From assembly GCF_035621355.1 (NCBI RefSeq), contig NZ_CP141769.1, positions 2,480,001 through 2,544,000 of the forward strand: a stretch of 64,000 bases of DNA. Direction: 5' to 3'. The translations under genes were made by a program, and so were the position numbers. Under the pieces are notes generated by a model. It saw nothing but the letters and a program-made list of their open reading frames with translations. It made no database searches and had not been told where the DNA came from. Position 1 is the first letter of the stretch. Each line of letters begins with the position of its first letter. Below are positions 46,946 to 56,085 of this stretch, piece by piece. The stretch comes from Thiobacillus sp. SCUT-2. GTDB taxonomy: Bacteria > Pseudomonadota > Gammaproteobacteria > Burkholderiales > Thiobacillaceae.

Positions 46946-48244
46946 CTAAGTTGAGGGCCCCTCGGAAGCATGCCCCTCCGCGGCCGGCACATAGATCCGC
47001 GCCACCTTGACGGCGCGATCCTGGGTTTGCACGATCTCCACCGGCACCTCACCCAGCTTGAGGCTCACCCCGGCCTCCGGAATGTCCTCGAATTGCTCCA
47101 GCAGCAGGCCGTTCAGCGTCTTCGGCCCGTCGAGCGGGAGTGCCAGGCCGAGCTTGCGGTTCAGGTGGCGCAACAGGACGCTCCCCTCGACAAGCCAGCT
47201 GCCGCCCTCCTCGCGCCGCAGATAGCCGGTATCGGAGGGGGCCTGCGTGGTGAATTCACCCACCATCTCCTCGAGCAGGTCCTCCAGCGTCACCAGCCCC
47301 TGCAACTCGCCGTACTCGTCGACCACCAGCGCCAGCCGTCGCCGGCTCGACTGGAAATTGCGCAGCTGGGTGAACAGCGGCGTGCCCGCGGGGACGAAGT
47401 AGGGAGCCTCGAGGTTGGCCCTCAGGATGTCGGGGTCAAGCTCCTCTCCGGTCAGGGCATGCAGCACCCGGCGCACATGCAGGACGCCGAGCAGGTTGTC
47501 GAAGGACCCCGCCTGCACCACGAGCCGCGTATGGTGGCTGGTGGCGATCTGTTGGCGGACACGCTCGGGCTCGTCCTCGAGATCGATCACCTCGATCTGG
47601 TTTCGCGGCGTCATCACGTCATCGACGGTGATGTCCTCGAGCTCCAGCAGGTTCATCAGGATCCGGTGGTGCTCGTGCGGCAGCCGGCCGGACGACTCCA
47701 GCACGATGGTGCGCAACTCCTCCAGCCCCAGGCTGTTGCCCTGCCCCGGCTCCGGTTTGCGGATCCGCAGCAGCTTCAGGAGGGCCTGGACGAAGAGATT
47801 GACGAACCAGACCACCGGGTATGCCAGCTTCAGCAGTGGCGCGAGCACGAGCGTCGCGGGATAGGCGACACGCTCGGGAAAGGACGCGCCCACCACCTTG
47901 GGCGTGACTTCGCTGAACACCAGAATCAGGAAGGTCAGCAACAGCGTCGCCACGAACAGGACGATCTCGCCGTTGCCGAACAGGCGGATCGCCAGCACCG
48001 CCGAAAGCGTGGCCGACGCCGAATTGACCAGATTGTTGCCGAGCAGGATGACGCCCAGCAGCTTGTCGGTCTGGGCCAGCAGTGCCTGCGCCCGCATCGC
48101 GCCCCGCACCCCGGATTCCGCCGCGTGGCGCAAGCGATAGCGGTTGATCGCCATCATCGCCGTCTCCGCCGCGGAAAAGAAGGCCGAGGTCAGCAACAGA
48201 ACGGCCAGTGCCGCAAACAGCGTGCCGGTGGAAAAGCTGTCCAA
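46946..48244 (-). CDS. HlyC/CorC family CNNM-type transporter-like protein
   Basis: A 432-residue membrane protein with an N-terminal DUF21/CNNM transmembrane domain (residues ~1-185), a pair of CBS domains (~205-335; VMTPRNQIEVIDL) and a C-terminal CorC_HlyC domain. The family includes Mg2+/Co2+ transport-related proteins; the substrate here is not certain. It lies 11 bases downstream of the ypjD-like gene, as in many proteobacteria. Confidence 0.88.
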   Translation of the reverse strand: MDSFSTGTLFAALAVLLLTSAFFSAAETAMMAINRYRLRHAAESGVRGAMRAQALLAQTDKLLGVILLGNNLVNSASATLSAVLAIRLFGNGEIVLFVATLLLTFLILVFSEVTPKVVGASFPERVAYPATLVLAPLLKLAYPVVWFVNLFVQALLKLLRIRKPEPGQGNSLGLEELRTIVLESSGRLPHEHHRILMNLLELEDITVDDVMTPRNQIEVIDLEDEPERVRQQIATSHHTRLVVQAGSFDNLLGVLHVRRVLHALTGEELDPDILRANLEAPYFVPAGTPLFTQLRNFQSSRRRLALVVDEYGELQGLVTLEDLLEEMVGEFTTQAPSDTGYLRREEGGSWLVEGSVLLRHLNRKLGLALPLDGPKTLNGLLLEQFEDIPEAGVSLKLGEVPVEIVQTQDRAVKVARIYVPAAEGHASEGPST

Positions 48245-48255
48245 TCAGCCCTGCC

Positions 48256-49041
48256 TCAGCGCCGGAGGATGATTTCGAGCACGAACTGCGTGCCCAGATA
48301 CGCCAGCAGCAGCAGGGTGAAGCCGGTGATTGTCCAGTAAAGCGCCGTGCGGCCACGCCAGCCGCGGAAATGCCGCCCCAGGAGCAAGCCGCCGAACACC
48401 AGCCAGGAGAGCACGCCGAACACGATCTTGTGGGAAAACTGCAGCGGCGTCCCGAACAGTTCCTCGGAAAAGAAGACACCGCTGAACACCGCCAGCGTCA
48501 GCAGCGCGAACCCGACACCGATGGTCCGGAACAGCATCGCCTCGAGCGTCAGCAGGGGCGGCGTCCCGCTTTGCAGGAAGGCGCCGCGATGCAACTGCTT
48601 CTCGAGCATCGTCATCATCACCGCGTGCAGGGCCGCCACGGCCAGCAGGCCGTATGCGAGGAAGGACACGACCAGATGCGCGCGCAGGACCAGCGCCTGC
48701 GAATCGGGAATGGGATGGGTTTCGGTTAGAAAAGCCATTCCGAGCACCGACACGCCCGCCAACCCGCTTACCCATGATTGCAGACGCGCCAGCGGCGCGC
48801 CCTGGCTGGCCAGCCAGTACGTGACCGCGGTCAGCCACAGGATCGTCGACAGGGAATTGCCGAAGCCGAGCCGGATATCGCCCTGCCCCAGCACCGAATT
48901 GAAGATCAGCGCGCCGTGCGCCAGCAGCGCCAGCGGCGTCAGCAGGCGCACCGAGGCGGACGAGGGTGCGCGCTGCAGCCGCCAGGCGATCCAGCCATAA
49001 AGCGCGCTCACACACAAAGTAGCCAGCAATAGCGGGGACAT
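48256..49041 (-). CDS. YpjD/CcsA-type cytochrome c assembly family membrane protein
   Basis: A 261-residue polytopic protein with about eight hydrophobic segments and the conserved HLVVSFLAYGLLAVAALHA helix plus WLVFGGLLLGRHFRGWRGR, matching the YpjD branch of the CcsA/ResC family. Whether it handles heme is unproven for this branch. It is divergent from ffh with 70 bases between, the usual arrangement around ffh. Confidence 0.87.
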   Translation of the reverse strand: MSPLLLATLCVSALYGWIAWRLQRAPSSASVRLLTPLALLAHGALIFNSVLGQGDIRLGFGNSLSTILWLTAVTYWLASQGAPLARLQSWVSGLAGVSVLGMAFLTETHPIPDSQALVLRAHLVVSFLAYGLLAVAALHAVMMTMLEKQLHRGAFLQSGTPPLLTLEAMLFRTIGVGFALLTLAVFSGVFFSEELFGTPLQFSHKIVFGVLSWLVFGGLLLGRHFRGWRGRTALYWTITGFTLLLLAYLGTQFVLEIILRR

Positions 49042-49111
49042 TCGTTAAAATGGAGATTCGGATTCAGCCAGCCTCATTATCCATGCCGCTCCTGACGGCA
49101 ACAAGGAAGCC

Positions 49112-50455
49112 ATGTTAGAAAATCTGAGCGGACGCCTCGCCGGCGTCGTCAAGACCCTGCGCGGGCAGGCCCGCATCACGGAAGCGAATGTCCAGGACAC
49201 CTTGCGGCAGGTGCGCCTCGCGCTGCTCGAGGCCGACGTCGCCCTGCCGGTGGTGAAGGACTTCATCGAGGCCGTCAAGACGCGCGCGCTGGGCCAGGAG
49301 GTGCTGGCCAGCCTGTCGCCGGGCCAGGCGCTGATCGGCATCGTCCACGAGGAGCTGACGCGCCTGATGGGCGGGACCAACGCGGAACTCGATCTCGCGG
49401 CCATCCCGCCCGCCATCATCCTCATGGCCGGCCTGCAGGGCTCCGGCAAGACGACGACCAGCGGCAAGCTCGCGCTGCTGCTGAAGAACCGCAAGAAGAA
49501 GGTCCTGCTCTGTTCGGCCGACGTCTACCGTCCCGCGGCGATCGACCAGCTGCGCCAGCTGGGCAAGCAGCTCGACGTCGCCTTCTTCGAGGCCGGCGAC
49601 GAGCGCGACCCGCTGAAGATCGCCCTGGCCGCGCAGGATCACGCGCGCCGCCAGTTCTACGACGTGCTCGTCGTCGACACGGCCGGCCGGCTGGCCATCG
49701 ACGAGGTCATGATGAATGAGATCAAGGCCCTGCATGCCGCGATGAAGCCGGTCGAGACCCTGTTCGTGGTCGACGCCATGCAGGGCCAGGACGCCGTCAA
49801 CGTCGCCCGCGCGTTCAACGAGGCCTTGCCGCTCACCGGCGTGGTGCTCACCAAGCTCGACGGCGACGCCCGCGGCGGCGCGGCGCTGTCGGTGCGCCAC
49901 GTCACCGGCAAGCCGCTCAAGTTCATCGGCGTCAGCGAGAAGCCGACCGGGCTCGAGCCCTTCCACCCCGAGCGCATGGCGCAGCGCATTCTCGGCATGG
50001 GCGACGTGCTGTCGCTGATCGAGCAGGCCCAGGCCTCGGTCGACCTGGCCCAGGCGAAGAAACTCGCGGAGAAGGTCAAGAAGGGCAAGGACTTCGACCT
50101 CGAAGACTTCAAGCTGCAGATTCAGCAGATGCGCAAGATGGGCGGACTGTCTGCATTGATGGACAAGCTGCCGGGTGCCGGCCAGATGCCGGTCCCGGCC
50201 GGCGCCGACGAGAAGGCGATCAACCGCGTCGAGGGCATCATCAACAGCATGACCCCGCTCGAGCGCCGCAAGCCCGAGATCATCAAGGCAAGCCGCAAGC
50301 GTCGCATCGCGGCCGGTGCCGGGGTTCAGGTGCAGGAAGTCAACAAGCTGCTGAACCAGTTCGAGCAGGCGCAGAAGATGATGAAGATGATGGGCAAGGG
50401 CGGGCTCGGCAAGATGATGCGCGGCATGAAGGGCATGCTGCCCGGCATGCGCTGA
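49112..50455 (+). CDS. ffh: signal recognition particle protein Ffh
   Basis: A 447-residue SRP GTPase: N domain (~1-90), G domain with GLQGSGKTTTSGKLA, DTAGRL and TKLDGDARGG, and a methionine-rich M domain (~295-447; Met-rich end MMKMMGKGGLGKMMRGMKG) that binds 4.5S RNA and signal sequences. It targets membrane proteins to FtsY and the translocon. Confidence 0.96.
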   Translation: MLENLSGRLAGVVKTLRGQARITEANVQDTLRQVRLALLEADVALPVVKDFIEAVKTRALGQEVLASLSPGQALIGIVHEELTRLMGGTNAELDLAAIPPAIILMAGLQGSGKTTTSGKLALLLKNRKKKVLLCSADVYRPAAIDQLRQLGKQLDVAFFEAGDERDPLKIALAAQDHARRQFYDVLVVDTAGRLAIDEVMMNEIKALHAAMKPVETLFVVDAMQGQDAVNVARAFNEALPLTGVVLTKLDGDARGGAALSVRHVTGKPLKFIGVSEKPTGLEPFHPERMAQRILGMGDVLSLIEQAQASVDLAQAKKLAEKVKKGKDFDLEDFKLQIQQMRKMGGLSALMDKLPGAGQMPVPAGADEKAINRVEGIINSMTPLERRKPEIIKASRKRRIAAGAGVQVQEVNKLLNQFEQAQKMMKMMGKGGLGKMMRGMKGMLPGMR

Positions 50456-50488
50456 GCCTGCACCGCAGCACGGCGTCGCGTTTGCCCT

Positions 50489-50502
50489 CCCCGCGCGCGG
50501 GG
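50489..50502. terminator. GC-rich palindrome after ffh
   Basis: CCCCGCGCGCGGGG is an exact 14-base palindrome 34 bases after the ffh stop, within a CCCTCCCC...GGGAGGGG context resembling the palindromic repeat family of this window. It could end ffh transcription, although no T-run follows. Confidence 0.4.
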
Positions 50503-50557
50503 AAACGGTTCGGCGGGAGGGGCTGCCCAACCCACTGGCGGACTTGGGTTTTTCGAG

Positions 50558-50563
50558 TATAAT
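50558..50563 (+). promoter_or_regulatory. putative -10 element of the rpsP operon
   Basis: A perfect TATAAT followed by TCGCGG lies 35 bases before the rpsP ATG. The matching -35 is weak (CTGGCG at about 17 bases). It is the best promoter candidate in the ffh-rpsP gap. Confidence 0.5.
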
Positions 50564-50597
50564 TCGCGGTTTTCTCCGTTTACCGGTAGGTTGAACC

Positions 50598-50852
50598 ATG
50601 GTCGTTATTCGTCTTTCGCGCGGCGGCGCCAAAAACCGTCCTTTCTACAACGTGGTCGTGGCCGATTCGCGCTGCCGTCGTGACGGTCGCTTCATCGAGC
50701 GCGTCGGCTTCTACAATCCGGTCGCTCCCGAAGGCGCCGAGGCCGTGCGCCTGGACCAGGAACGCATCGGCTACTGGGTGCAGAACGGCGCGCAACTGTC
50801 CGACACCGTCGCGCGCCTGGTCAAGCAGAACAAGCCCGCTGCCGCTGCCTGA
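50598..50852 (+). CDS. rpsP: 30S ribosomal protein bS16
   Basis: An 84-residue ribosomal protein with the conserved start [17 protein letters not shown] and [10 protein letters not shown]. It is the first gene of the rpsP-rimM-trmD-rplS operon. Confidence 0.97.
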   Translation: MVVIRLSRGGAKNRPFYNVVVADSRCRRDGRFIERVGFYNPVAPEGAEAVRLDQERIGYWVQNGAQLSDTVARLVKQNKPAAAA

Positions 50853-50888
50853 TTTGGCTGAAGCCGAAGACTGGGTCGGCCACTTGAA

Positions 50889-51389
50889 TTGAATAACGAC
50901 TGGGTCGTTATGGGGCGCATCGCCGCCCCGTTCGGTGTCAAGGGCTGGGTCAAGGTCCAGCCCTTCAGCGAGGACCCGGGCGCGCTGATGGATTTCGAAT
51001 CCTGGCGCGTCGGCCGCGGCGAGCAGCAGGCGCACTACACAGTCGACGCCATCCAGGACCACGGCAAGGCCCTGGTCGCCAAACTGGCCGGCATCGACGG
51101 CCGCGACGCGGCGTATGCCCTGCGCGGACAGGAAATCTCGGTGGCGAAGAGCGATCTGCCGCCGCCGGAAGAAAACGAGTATTACTGGTCGGACCTGATC
51201 GGCCTGAAGGTGGTCAACCGCGAAGGCATCGAACTGGGTACCGTCGACAGCCTGATGGAAAGCGGCGCGAACGACTTGCTGGTGGTCAAAGGCTCGCGCG
51301 AGCACCTGATTCCGTTCGTCGCGGCCTTTGTCGGCAAGGTGGACCTGCCAGGCGGAACGATCGAGGTCGACTGGGGCGAAGACTACTGA
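50889..51389 (+). CDS. rimM: ribosome maturation factor RimM
   Basis: A 166-residue protein with the RimM N-domain ([16 protein letters not shown]) and PRC-barrel C-domain ([14 protein letters not shown]). It assists maturation of the 30S head, binding uS19. The start is taken as the TTG at 50889, giving a normal N-terminus; the Met at residue 8 would be too late. The stop overlaps trmD (TGATG). Confidence 0.93.
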   Translation: MNNDWVVMGRIAAPFGVKGWVKVQPFSEDPGALMDFESWRVGRGEQQAHYTVDAIQDHGKALVAKLAGIDGRDAAYALRGQEISVAKSDLPPPEENEYYWSDLIGLKVVNREGIELGTVDSLMESGANDLLVVKGSREHLIPFVAAFVGKVDLPGGTIEVDWGEDY

Positions 51390-52093
51390 TGCGCTTCGAC
51401 GCCATCACGCTCTTCCCCGAGATGTTCGATGCCGTACTGGATTACGGCATCACGCGGCGGGCGCTGGATCGCGGGCTGTACCGATTCAGGGCCTGGAATC
51501 CGCGCGATTTCACCGACGATCCGCACCGCACGGTGGACGACCGGCCCTACGGCGGCGGCCCCGGGATGCTGATGCTGGCCGAGCCGCTGGACCGCGCGCT
51601 GAACGCGGTGCAGCAGGACTTGGCGAGCGAGAATTTGACGCCGTGGGTGGTGCACTTTTCGCCGCGCGGCCGCCCGCTGAAGCAGCGGCGGGTGATGGAG
51701 TTGAAGGAAAGGCCTGCGCTGGTGCTGCTGTGCGGGCGCTACGAAGGCATCGACGAGCGCCTGTTGCAGCGCCGGGTCGACGAGGAAATCTCGCTCGGAG
51801 ACTTCGTATTGTCGGGTGGCGAGCTACCGGCGCTGGCGCTGATGGACGCGATCATCCGGCAGCTGCCGGGCGCGCTGAACGACGCGGAATCGGCAGCGCA
51901 GGACTCGTTCAGCCAGGGGCTGCTCGACTGCCCGCACTACACCCGGCCCGAGGTGTGGCAGGGTATGGCGGTGCCGGAAGTGCTGAAAGGCGGCAACCAT
52001 GCCGCGATCGCCAAGTGGCGACAGGAAGAAAGCCTGCGGCTCACCGCGGCACTGCGACCCGACCTGCTGGAACAGGCGCAGAAGAAGGATTGA
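51389..52093 (+). CDS. trmD: tRNA (guanine37-N1)-methyltransferase TrmD
   Basis: A 234-residue SPOUT methyltransferase: [36 protein letters not shown] and [15 protein letters not shown], the knotted SAM site. It makes m1G37 and prevents frameshifting. It is coupled to rimM by a one-base overlap. Confidence 0.96.
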   Translation: MRFDAITLFPEMFDAVLDYGITRRALDRGLYRFRAWNPRDFTDDPHRTVDDRPYGGGPGMLMLAEPLDRALNAVQQDLASENLTPWVVHFSPRGRPLKQRRVMELKERPALVLLCGRYEGIDERLLQRRVDEEISLGDFVLSGGELPALALMDAIIRQLPGALNDAESAAQDSFSQGLLDCPHYTRPEVWQGMAVPEVLKGGNHAAIAKWRQEESLRLTAALRPDLLEQAQKKD

Positions 52094-52146
52094 CCGGCTG
52101 GCTTCGGCAAGCCGGAAATGAGCGGCGCAGGGGTTGAATCCCCCTG
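52094..52146 (+). promoter_or_regulatory. hairpins in the rplS leader
   Basis: The 127-base trmD-rplS gap has two stem-loops: CCGGCTGGC-TTCG-GCAAGCCGG (52094-52115, a UUCG loop and one mismatch) and CAGGGG-TTGAATC-CCCCTG (52128-52146). They may modulate read-through into rplS or protect the processed mRNA. Evidence is structural only. Confidence 0.4.
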
Positions 52147-52220
52147 GGCCAATGTGAAACGGCGTGACGTCCGTCCTGAACGGGGCGCACCTCTCCCGCC
52201 AGATGTAAGGAAACATCGTC

Positions 52221-52604
52221 ATGAACATCATCGAGCAACTCGAACAGGAAGAAATCGCCCGTCTGGGCAAGACCGTCCCCGACTTCGCCCCGGGCGACAC
52301 CGTCATCGTCCAGGTGAAGGTGAAGGAAGGCAACCGCGAGCGTCTGCAGGCCTACGAAGGCGTCGTCATCGCCAAGCGCAATCGCGGCCTCAACTCCGGC
52401 TTCACCGTGCGCAAGATCTCCGCCGGCGAAGGCGTCGAGCGCACCTTCCAGACCTACTCGCCGCTGGTCGCCAGCATCGAAGTCAAGCGTCGCGGTGACG
52501 TCCGCCGCGCCAAGCTGTACTACCTGCGCGAGCGCTCCGGCAAGTCCGCGCGCATCAAGGAAAAGCTGCCCGCCCGCAAGGGCGCAGCCGCGGCCGCCGA
52601 GTAA
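52221..52604 (+). CDS. rplS: 50S ribosomal protein bL19
   Basis: A 127-residue ribosomal protein: [40 protein letters not shown] and [10 protein letters not shown]. It lies at the subunit interface. AAGGAAAC precedes the ATG. It ends the rpsP operon with a strong terminator downstream. Confidence 0.97.
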   Translation: MNIIEQLEQEEIARLGKTVPDFAPGDTVIVQVKVKEGNRERLQAYEGVVIAKRNRGLNSGFTVRKISAGEGVERTFQTYSPLVASIEVKRRGDVRRAKLYYLRERSGKSARIKEKLPARKGAAAAAE

Positions 52605-52627
52605 TCGGATTTCCGCGCCAAAACAGA

Positions 52628-52657
52628 ACGCCCGCTGCACGCGGGCGTTTTGTTTTG
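52628..52657. terminator. rho-independent terminator after rplS
   Basis: Stem AACGCCCGC / GCGGGCGTT with loop TGCAC, followed by TTGTTTT. An A-rich tract precedes the stem, so it can also work on the opposite strand. Confidence 0.85.
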
Positions 52658-52706
52658 GCGCATGCGGATTTACACTGCTCCGACACACCGCAGTGAAAAG
52701 GCCATC

Positions 52707-52940
52707 ATGTCCGATGCTCTCGACTCGAACGCCGCCGAGTACTGCTTCGGCTGCGTCTACTACCCGCCGAACCTGCCGCGGCATGCCTATGCGGAAGACG
52801 ACTGGGCCATGCTGCAGGCGCGCAGCTGCTCGTTCGAGTACGCGCCCGGGACCCCGGAGTGCCTCGCCAGCCGCAAGACCAGCTGCAGCCTGGTCGACCT
52901 CGAGGCCATGCAAAAGTCGCGCGGCGCAGCACACGACTGA
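52707..52940 (+). CDS. small Cys-rich hypothetical protein
   Basis: A 77-residue acidic protein with five cysteines, arranged CFGC (residues ~12-15), then single Cys in SCSFEY, PECLAS and TSCSL. The CxxC plus later Cys suggest a small metal- or disulfide-stabilised fold. The start MSDALDSN is preferred over an in-frame upstream start that would lie in the rplS terminator zone. It lies 10 bases upstream of ogt and may be co-transcribed. Not recognised. Confidence 0.65.
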   Translation: MSDALDSNAAEYCFGCVYYPPNLPRHAYAEDDWAMLQARSCSFEYAPGTPECLASRKTSCSLVDLEAMQKSRGAAHD

Positions 52941-52950
52941 GTCCCTCCCG

Positions 52951-53463
52951 ATGATTACCTACGACGCCGTCCTCGCCGCCCCGCCCTGCCGCCTCGGTGC
53001 CGTGTTCACCGGCGACGTGCTGACGCGGCTCGACTTCCTAGCCGTCGACACACTGGCCGCGACGTGCCTCGACAGCCGTGCCCGGCATCTGGCGCGCGAA
53101 CTCGACGCCTATTGGGAAAACCCCGCCCACACCTTCGACCTGCCGTTCGCCCCGCACGGCACGCCGTTCCAGCTGCGCGTCTGGCACGCGCTGATGCGGA
53201 TCCCGCCCGGCCGGCCAATGACCTACGGCGCCCTGGCAAAGCAGCTCGGCACCGCAGCGCGTGCGGTCGGCCAAGCCTGCGGTTCGAACCCGCTGCCCAT
53301 TCTTATCCCCTGCCACCGCGTCCTTGCGGCGAACGGTCTCGGCGGTTTCATGCATGCGGCGTCCGGCGTCCCGCTCGACGTCAAGGCCTGGCTGCTGGCA
53401 CACGAAGCGCCTCCCGCCGCCAATCCCGCTCCCGCGGGCGGGAGCACGCCCCGAAGGAAATGA
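52951..53463 (+). CDS. ogt: methylated-DNA--protein-cysteine methyltransferase
   Basis: A 170-residue O6-alkylguanine repair protein. The active site is [10 protein letters not shown] with the acceptor Cys, preceded by the helix-turn-helix region ([28 protein letters not shown]). It transfers alkyl groups from O6-alkylguanine to itself. The C-terminal ~15 residues ([13 protein letters not shown]) are encoded by a palindromic repeat that also leads into xerD. Confidence 0.9.
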   Translation: MITYDAVLAAPPCRLGAVFTGDVLTRLDFLAVDTLAATCLDSRARHLARELDAYWENPAHTFDLPFAPHGTPFQLRVWHALMRIPPGRPMTYGALAKQLGTAARAVGQACGSNPLPILIPCHRVLAANGLGGFMHAASGVPLDVKAWLLAHEAPPAANPAPAGGSTPRRK

Positions 53464-53479
53464 CGGGGCGAGCGTGATG
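53428..53479. repeat. palindromic element spanning the ogt end and xerD start
   Basis: A perfect hairpin GCTCCCGC-GG-GCGGGAGC (53428-53445) is followed by a GGGGCGAGCGTGATGCCCA exit. The exit closely matches those of the copies before rsmA (GGGAGCGAAAGTGATGCCCA). It lies inside the ogt reading frame and provides the ribosome-binding site and ATG of xerD. Confidence 0.7.
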
Positions 53480-54376
53480 CCCAAGACGATTGACGCGCTG
53501 ATCGACCGCTTCTGCGACCACCTGTGGCTCGAAGACGGATTGGCGGAGCTGACGCTCGCCGCCTATCGCCGCGATCTCAAGGCGTTTGCCGCCTGGCTGG
53601 AGCGGGAACGCGGCAGCGAGTTGGATGCGGCCGCGCCGGGTGACATCACGGCCTATCTGGCCTGGCGCTTTGCGCAGCGCGCCCAGCCGCGCAGTGCGGC
53701 GCGCTACACGTCGACCCTGAAGCGCTTCTTCCGCTACCTGCTGCGCGAGAGGCTGATCACCGCCGACCCGACCGTGAATCTCGACAGCCCCAAGCTGCCG
53801 CGCGCATTGCCCAAGTCCCTCACCGAGGGCGACGTCGAGCGCCTGCTCGCCAGCGCCGACGCCGCCACGCCGCTCGGCCTGCGCGACCGTGCGATGCTCG
53901 AGACGCTTTACGCCACCGGCTTGCGCGTCTCGGAACTCGTCGGCCTGAAGCTCACCGCGCTGAACCTCAACGACGGCGTGCTGCGCGTGACCGGAAAGGG
54001 CAACAAGGACCGCCTGGTGCCGCTGGGCGAGGAGGCGGTGCGCTGGCTGCGGCGCTACCTGACGGACGCCCGGCCGCAACTCCTCGGCCAGCGCCTATCC
54101 GAGGTCGCGTTCGTGACGCCGCGCGGAAGCGGCATGACGCGCCAGGCGTTCTGGTATCTCATCAAACGCCGGGCGCTCGCCGCCGGGATCACGCGCACGC
54201 TGTCGCCGCATACGCTGCGCCACGCCTTCGCGACCCACCTGCTGAACCACGGCGCGGACCTGCGGGTCGTGCAGATGCTGCTCGGCCACAGCGACATTTC
54301 CACCACGCAGATCTATACGCACGTCGCGCGCGAGCGGCTGAAGCAGCTGCACGCGCAGCATCATCCGCGCGGATAG
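53477..54376 (+). CDS. xerD: tyrosine recombinase XerD
   Basis: A 299-residue recombinase, normal for XerD. The SAM-like core-binding domain (residues ~5-90) is followed by the catalytic domain with Arg (TGLRVSEL), Lys (GKGNKDR), HxxR (LSPHTLRHAFATHLL), His/Trp position (LLGHSDISTTQIYTH) and the nucleophile Tyr in QIYTHV. With XerC it resolves chromosome dimers at dif. The start MPKTI lies in the repeat exit; a longer frame into ogt is unlikely. Confidence 0.94.
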   Translation: MPKTIDALIDRFCDHLWLEDGLAELTLAAYRRDLKAFAAWLERERGSELDAAAPGDITAYLAWRFAQRAQPRSAARYTSTLKRFFRYLLRERLITADPTVNLDSPKLPRALPKSLTEGDVERLLASADAATPLGLRDRAMLETLYATGLRVSELVGLKLTALNLNDGVLRVTGKGNKDRLVPLGEEAVRWLRRYLTDARPQLLGQRLSEVAFVTPRGSGMTRQAFWYLIKRRALAAGITRTLSPHTLRHAFATHLLNHGADLRVVQMLLGHSDISTTQIYTHVARERLKQLHAQHHPRG

Positions 54377-54379
54377 ACG

Positions 54380-55336
54380 TCACACCCGCGTGCTCGGCCT
54401 CGCGAGATAAAACCATTCCTGCCCCGCCAGCGCGGCCGGGTTGGGGAAGACGATGTAGCCGTCGCGATCCGCCACGACCGGCGTGCCGTCGTGGCGCGTG
54501 CCGATGCACTCGCCGGCCGTCACCCGGTCGAAGCTGGCCCACTCGCGCGCGAAGCGGTCGCCCGGATCCGCACGATCGATCACCTGATACAGGCGCAGCG
54601 CCTCGGTACGGCCGACCGGGGCGGGCGCGGGTGCGCCGCTCAGGCCGAGATGCGCCAGTGCGTTGTGGATCGCGCGGTAGGCCACGTCGGGTGCCGCGGG
54701 ATCGTCGTGCTGACCGCATTCGAGGGTCAATGCGATGCCGCCCTGTGCCCGCATGTATTCGGTCGTGCCGACACCGTAATGCACGTCGGCCTCGCGCGCG
54801 GAGGCTCCGCCGGCCAGACGGCGGGCCACGCCGGCGGCGTAGGTGTCGAGCCACCCGTCGACGAATCGGCGCACGCCGAGGCTGAGCGCGAGCGCCGTCT
54901 CCTCCGCTGCGCGCGCGAACGGCTCCAGTTGGCCGCTGTTGTCCTCCGGCCCCAGCATCACGAAGGGCTCGCCCGCCGTATGGAACGAGTGCAGGTCGAG
55001 CAGCGCATCGTGCCGGGCCAGCAGCGGGCACAGCCAGTTCGCCACATGATCCTCGAACTCGGCCGGCGCGTCGCTCGGCGCGAGGTTGCGGTTCAGGTTG
55101 CGGTCGCCCATGCGCTGGTGGCGCGCGTAGGCCAGCGGATTGGCCACCGGGACGAAGGTAACCTCCCCTGCCGCAACGCCGAGCGTCCCCGCTTCGACTT
55201 CGGCGATCACGCGGCGGATCGCCTGCGTTCCGCAGGTCTCGTTGCCATGGACCGCCCCCAGCACGATCAGCCGCGCACCGGGCGCTAGGCCCGCGAACGA
55301 CACGCTCTGGAAATGCAGGGGTCGGTGCTGGCTCAT
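54380..55336 (-). CDS. succinylglutamate desuccinylase/aspartoacylase family protein
   Basis: A 318-residue zinc carboxypeptidase-fold protein with the HxxE motif in GAVHGNETCG, RNLNRN, and DLHSFH, the metal His/Glu/His set of the AstE/AspA family. Members deacylate N-acyl amino acids or act as amidohydrolases; the substrate is not readable. The start overlaps the upstream exporter stop by four bases (ATGA). It is convergent with xerD. Confidence 0.85.
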   Translation of the reverse strand: MSQHRPLHFQSVSFAGLAPGARLIVLGAVHGNETCGTQAIRRVIAEVEAGTLGVAAGEVTFVPVANPLAYARHQRMGDRNLNRNLAPSDAPAEFEDHVANWLCPLLARHDALLDLHSFHTAGEPFVMLGPEDNSGQLEPFARAAEETALALSLGVRRFVDGWLDTYAAGVARRLAGGASAREADVHYGVGTTEYMRAQGGIALTLECGQHDDPAAPDVAYRAIHNALAHLGLSGAPAPAPVGRTEALRLYQVIDRADPGDRFAREWASFDRVTAGECIGTRHDGTPVVADRDGYIVFPNPAALAGQEWFYLARPSTRV

Positions 55337-56085
55337 GTATGCAGCGCCTTGACGAGCAGCGACCCGCTGGAGCCGAGCAGCAGCACGCCGACCAGACGCG
55401 TCATCTGCGCGTGGGACAGCCCGACGTGCACGCGCCCGCCGAGATAGAGCGCCCCCAGCATGAGCGGAAGCGCGACCAGGTAGGCGACCCACACCTTGGC
55501 ACTCATCAGCAGCCCCGCCACCAGAAAACTGACGATGCGCGCCAGCCCGTCGCTGAAGAACAGCGCGGAGAACGTCGCGCGCAACGCGCCCTTGTCGTGG
55601 ATCCGGTGGGTGAGATAGATCACGTACGGCGGCCCGCCGGTCCCGAACAGGGCCCCCACCGTGCCTCCAGTAAGCGCCGCGGGCACCGCCCAGCCGCGCG
55701 AGATCGGCTTGTCGCCGCGAATGTTGAAGAGACTGCGCACGGCAAAAATGAGCACGAACACCGCCAGTGCCGCCAGCATGGGCGCGGCGGGCAACCTGAC
55801 CAAGAGGCTGGTGCCGATCACGACGCCGGCAATGCCGAGCGGAATCAGCACGCCGATCTCGCCCCACTGCACGCGCTTCAGATTGAAGCCCCCCATCACC
55901 ATCGACGCGGTGAAGTCGAGCAAGAGGATGACCGGCACGACGAACTTGAGCGGCAGCAAGAGCGCCAGCAAGGGGACGGCGATCAGCCCGGAGCCGAAGC
56001 CGGTGATGCCGCGGATGAAATACGCGGTCAGCAGAATGGCCGCCGCGCTTGCGACAGGGACGGCGGCGATCTGGTCGACGCTCAC
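55333..56085 (-). CDS. TauE/SafE (sulfite exporter) family membrane protein
   Basis: A 250-residue polytopic protein with about eight hydrophobic segments, the TauE/SafE signatures GITGFGSGLIAVPLLALLLPLK near the start (half-repeat 1), and GGTVGALFGTGGPPYVIYLTH (half-repeat 2). Members export sulfite, sulfoacetate or related anions. The GTG start overlaps the folB stop. No specific substrate can be assigned. Confidence 0.86.
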   Translation of the reverse strand: MSVDQIAAVPVASAAAILLTAYFIRGITGFGSGLIAVPLLALLLPLKFVVPVILLLDFTASMVMGGFNLKRVQWGEIGVLIPLGIAGVVIGTSLLVRLPAAPMLAALAVFVLIFAVRSLFNIRGDKPISRGWAVPAALTGGTVGALFGTGGPPYVIYLTHRIHDKGALRATFSALFFSDGLARIVSFLVAGLLMSAKVWVAYLVALPLMLGALYLGGRVHVGLSHAQMTRLVGVLLLGSSGSLLVKALHT

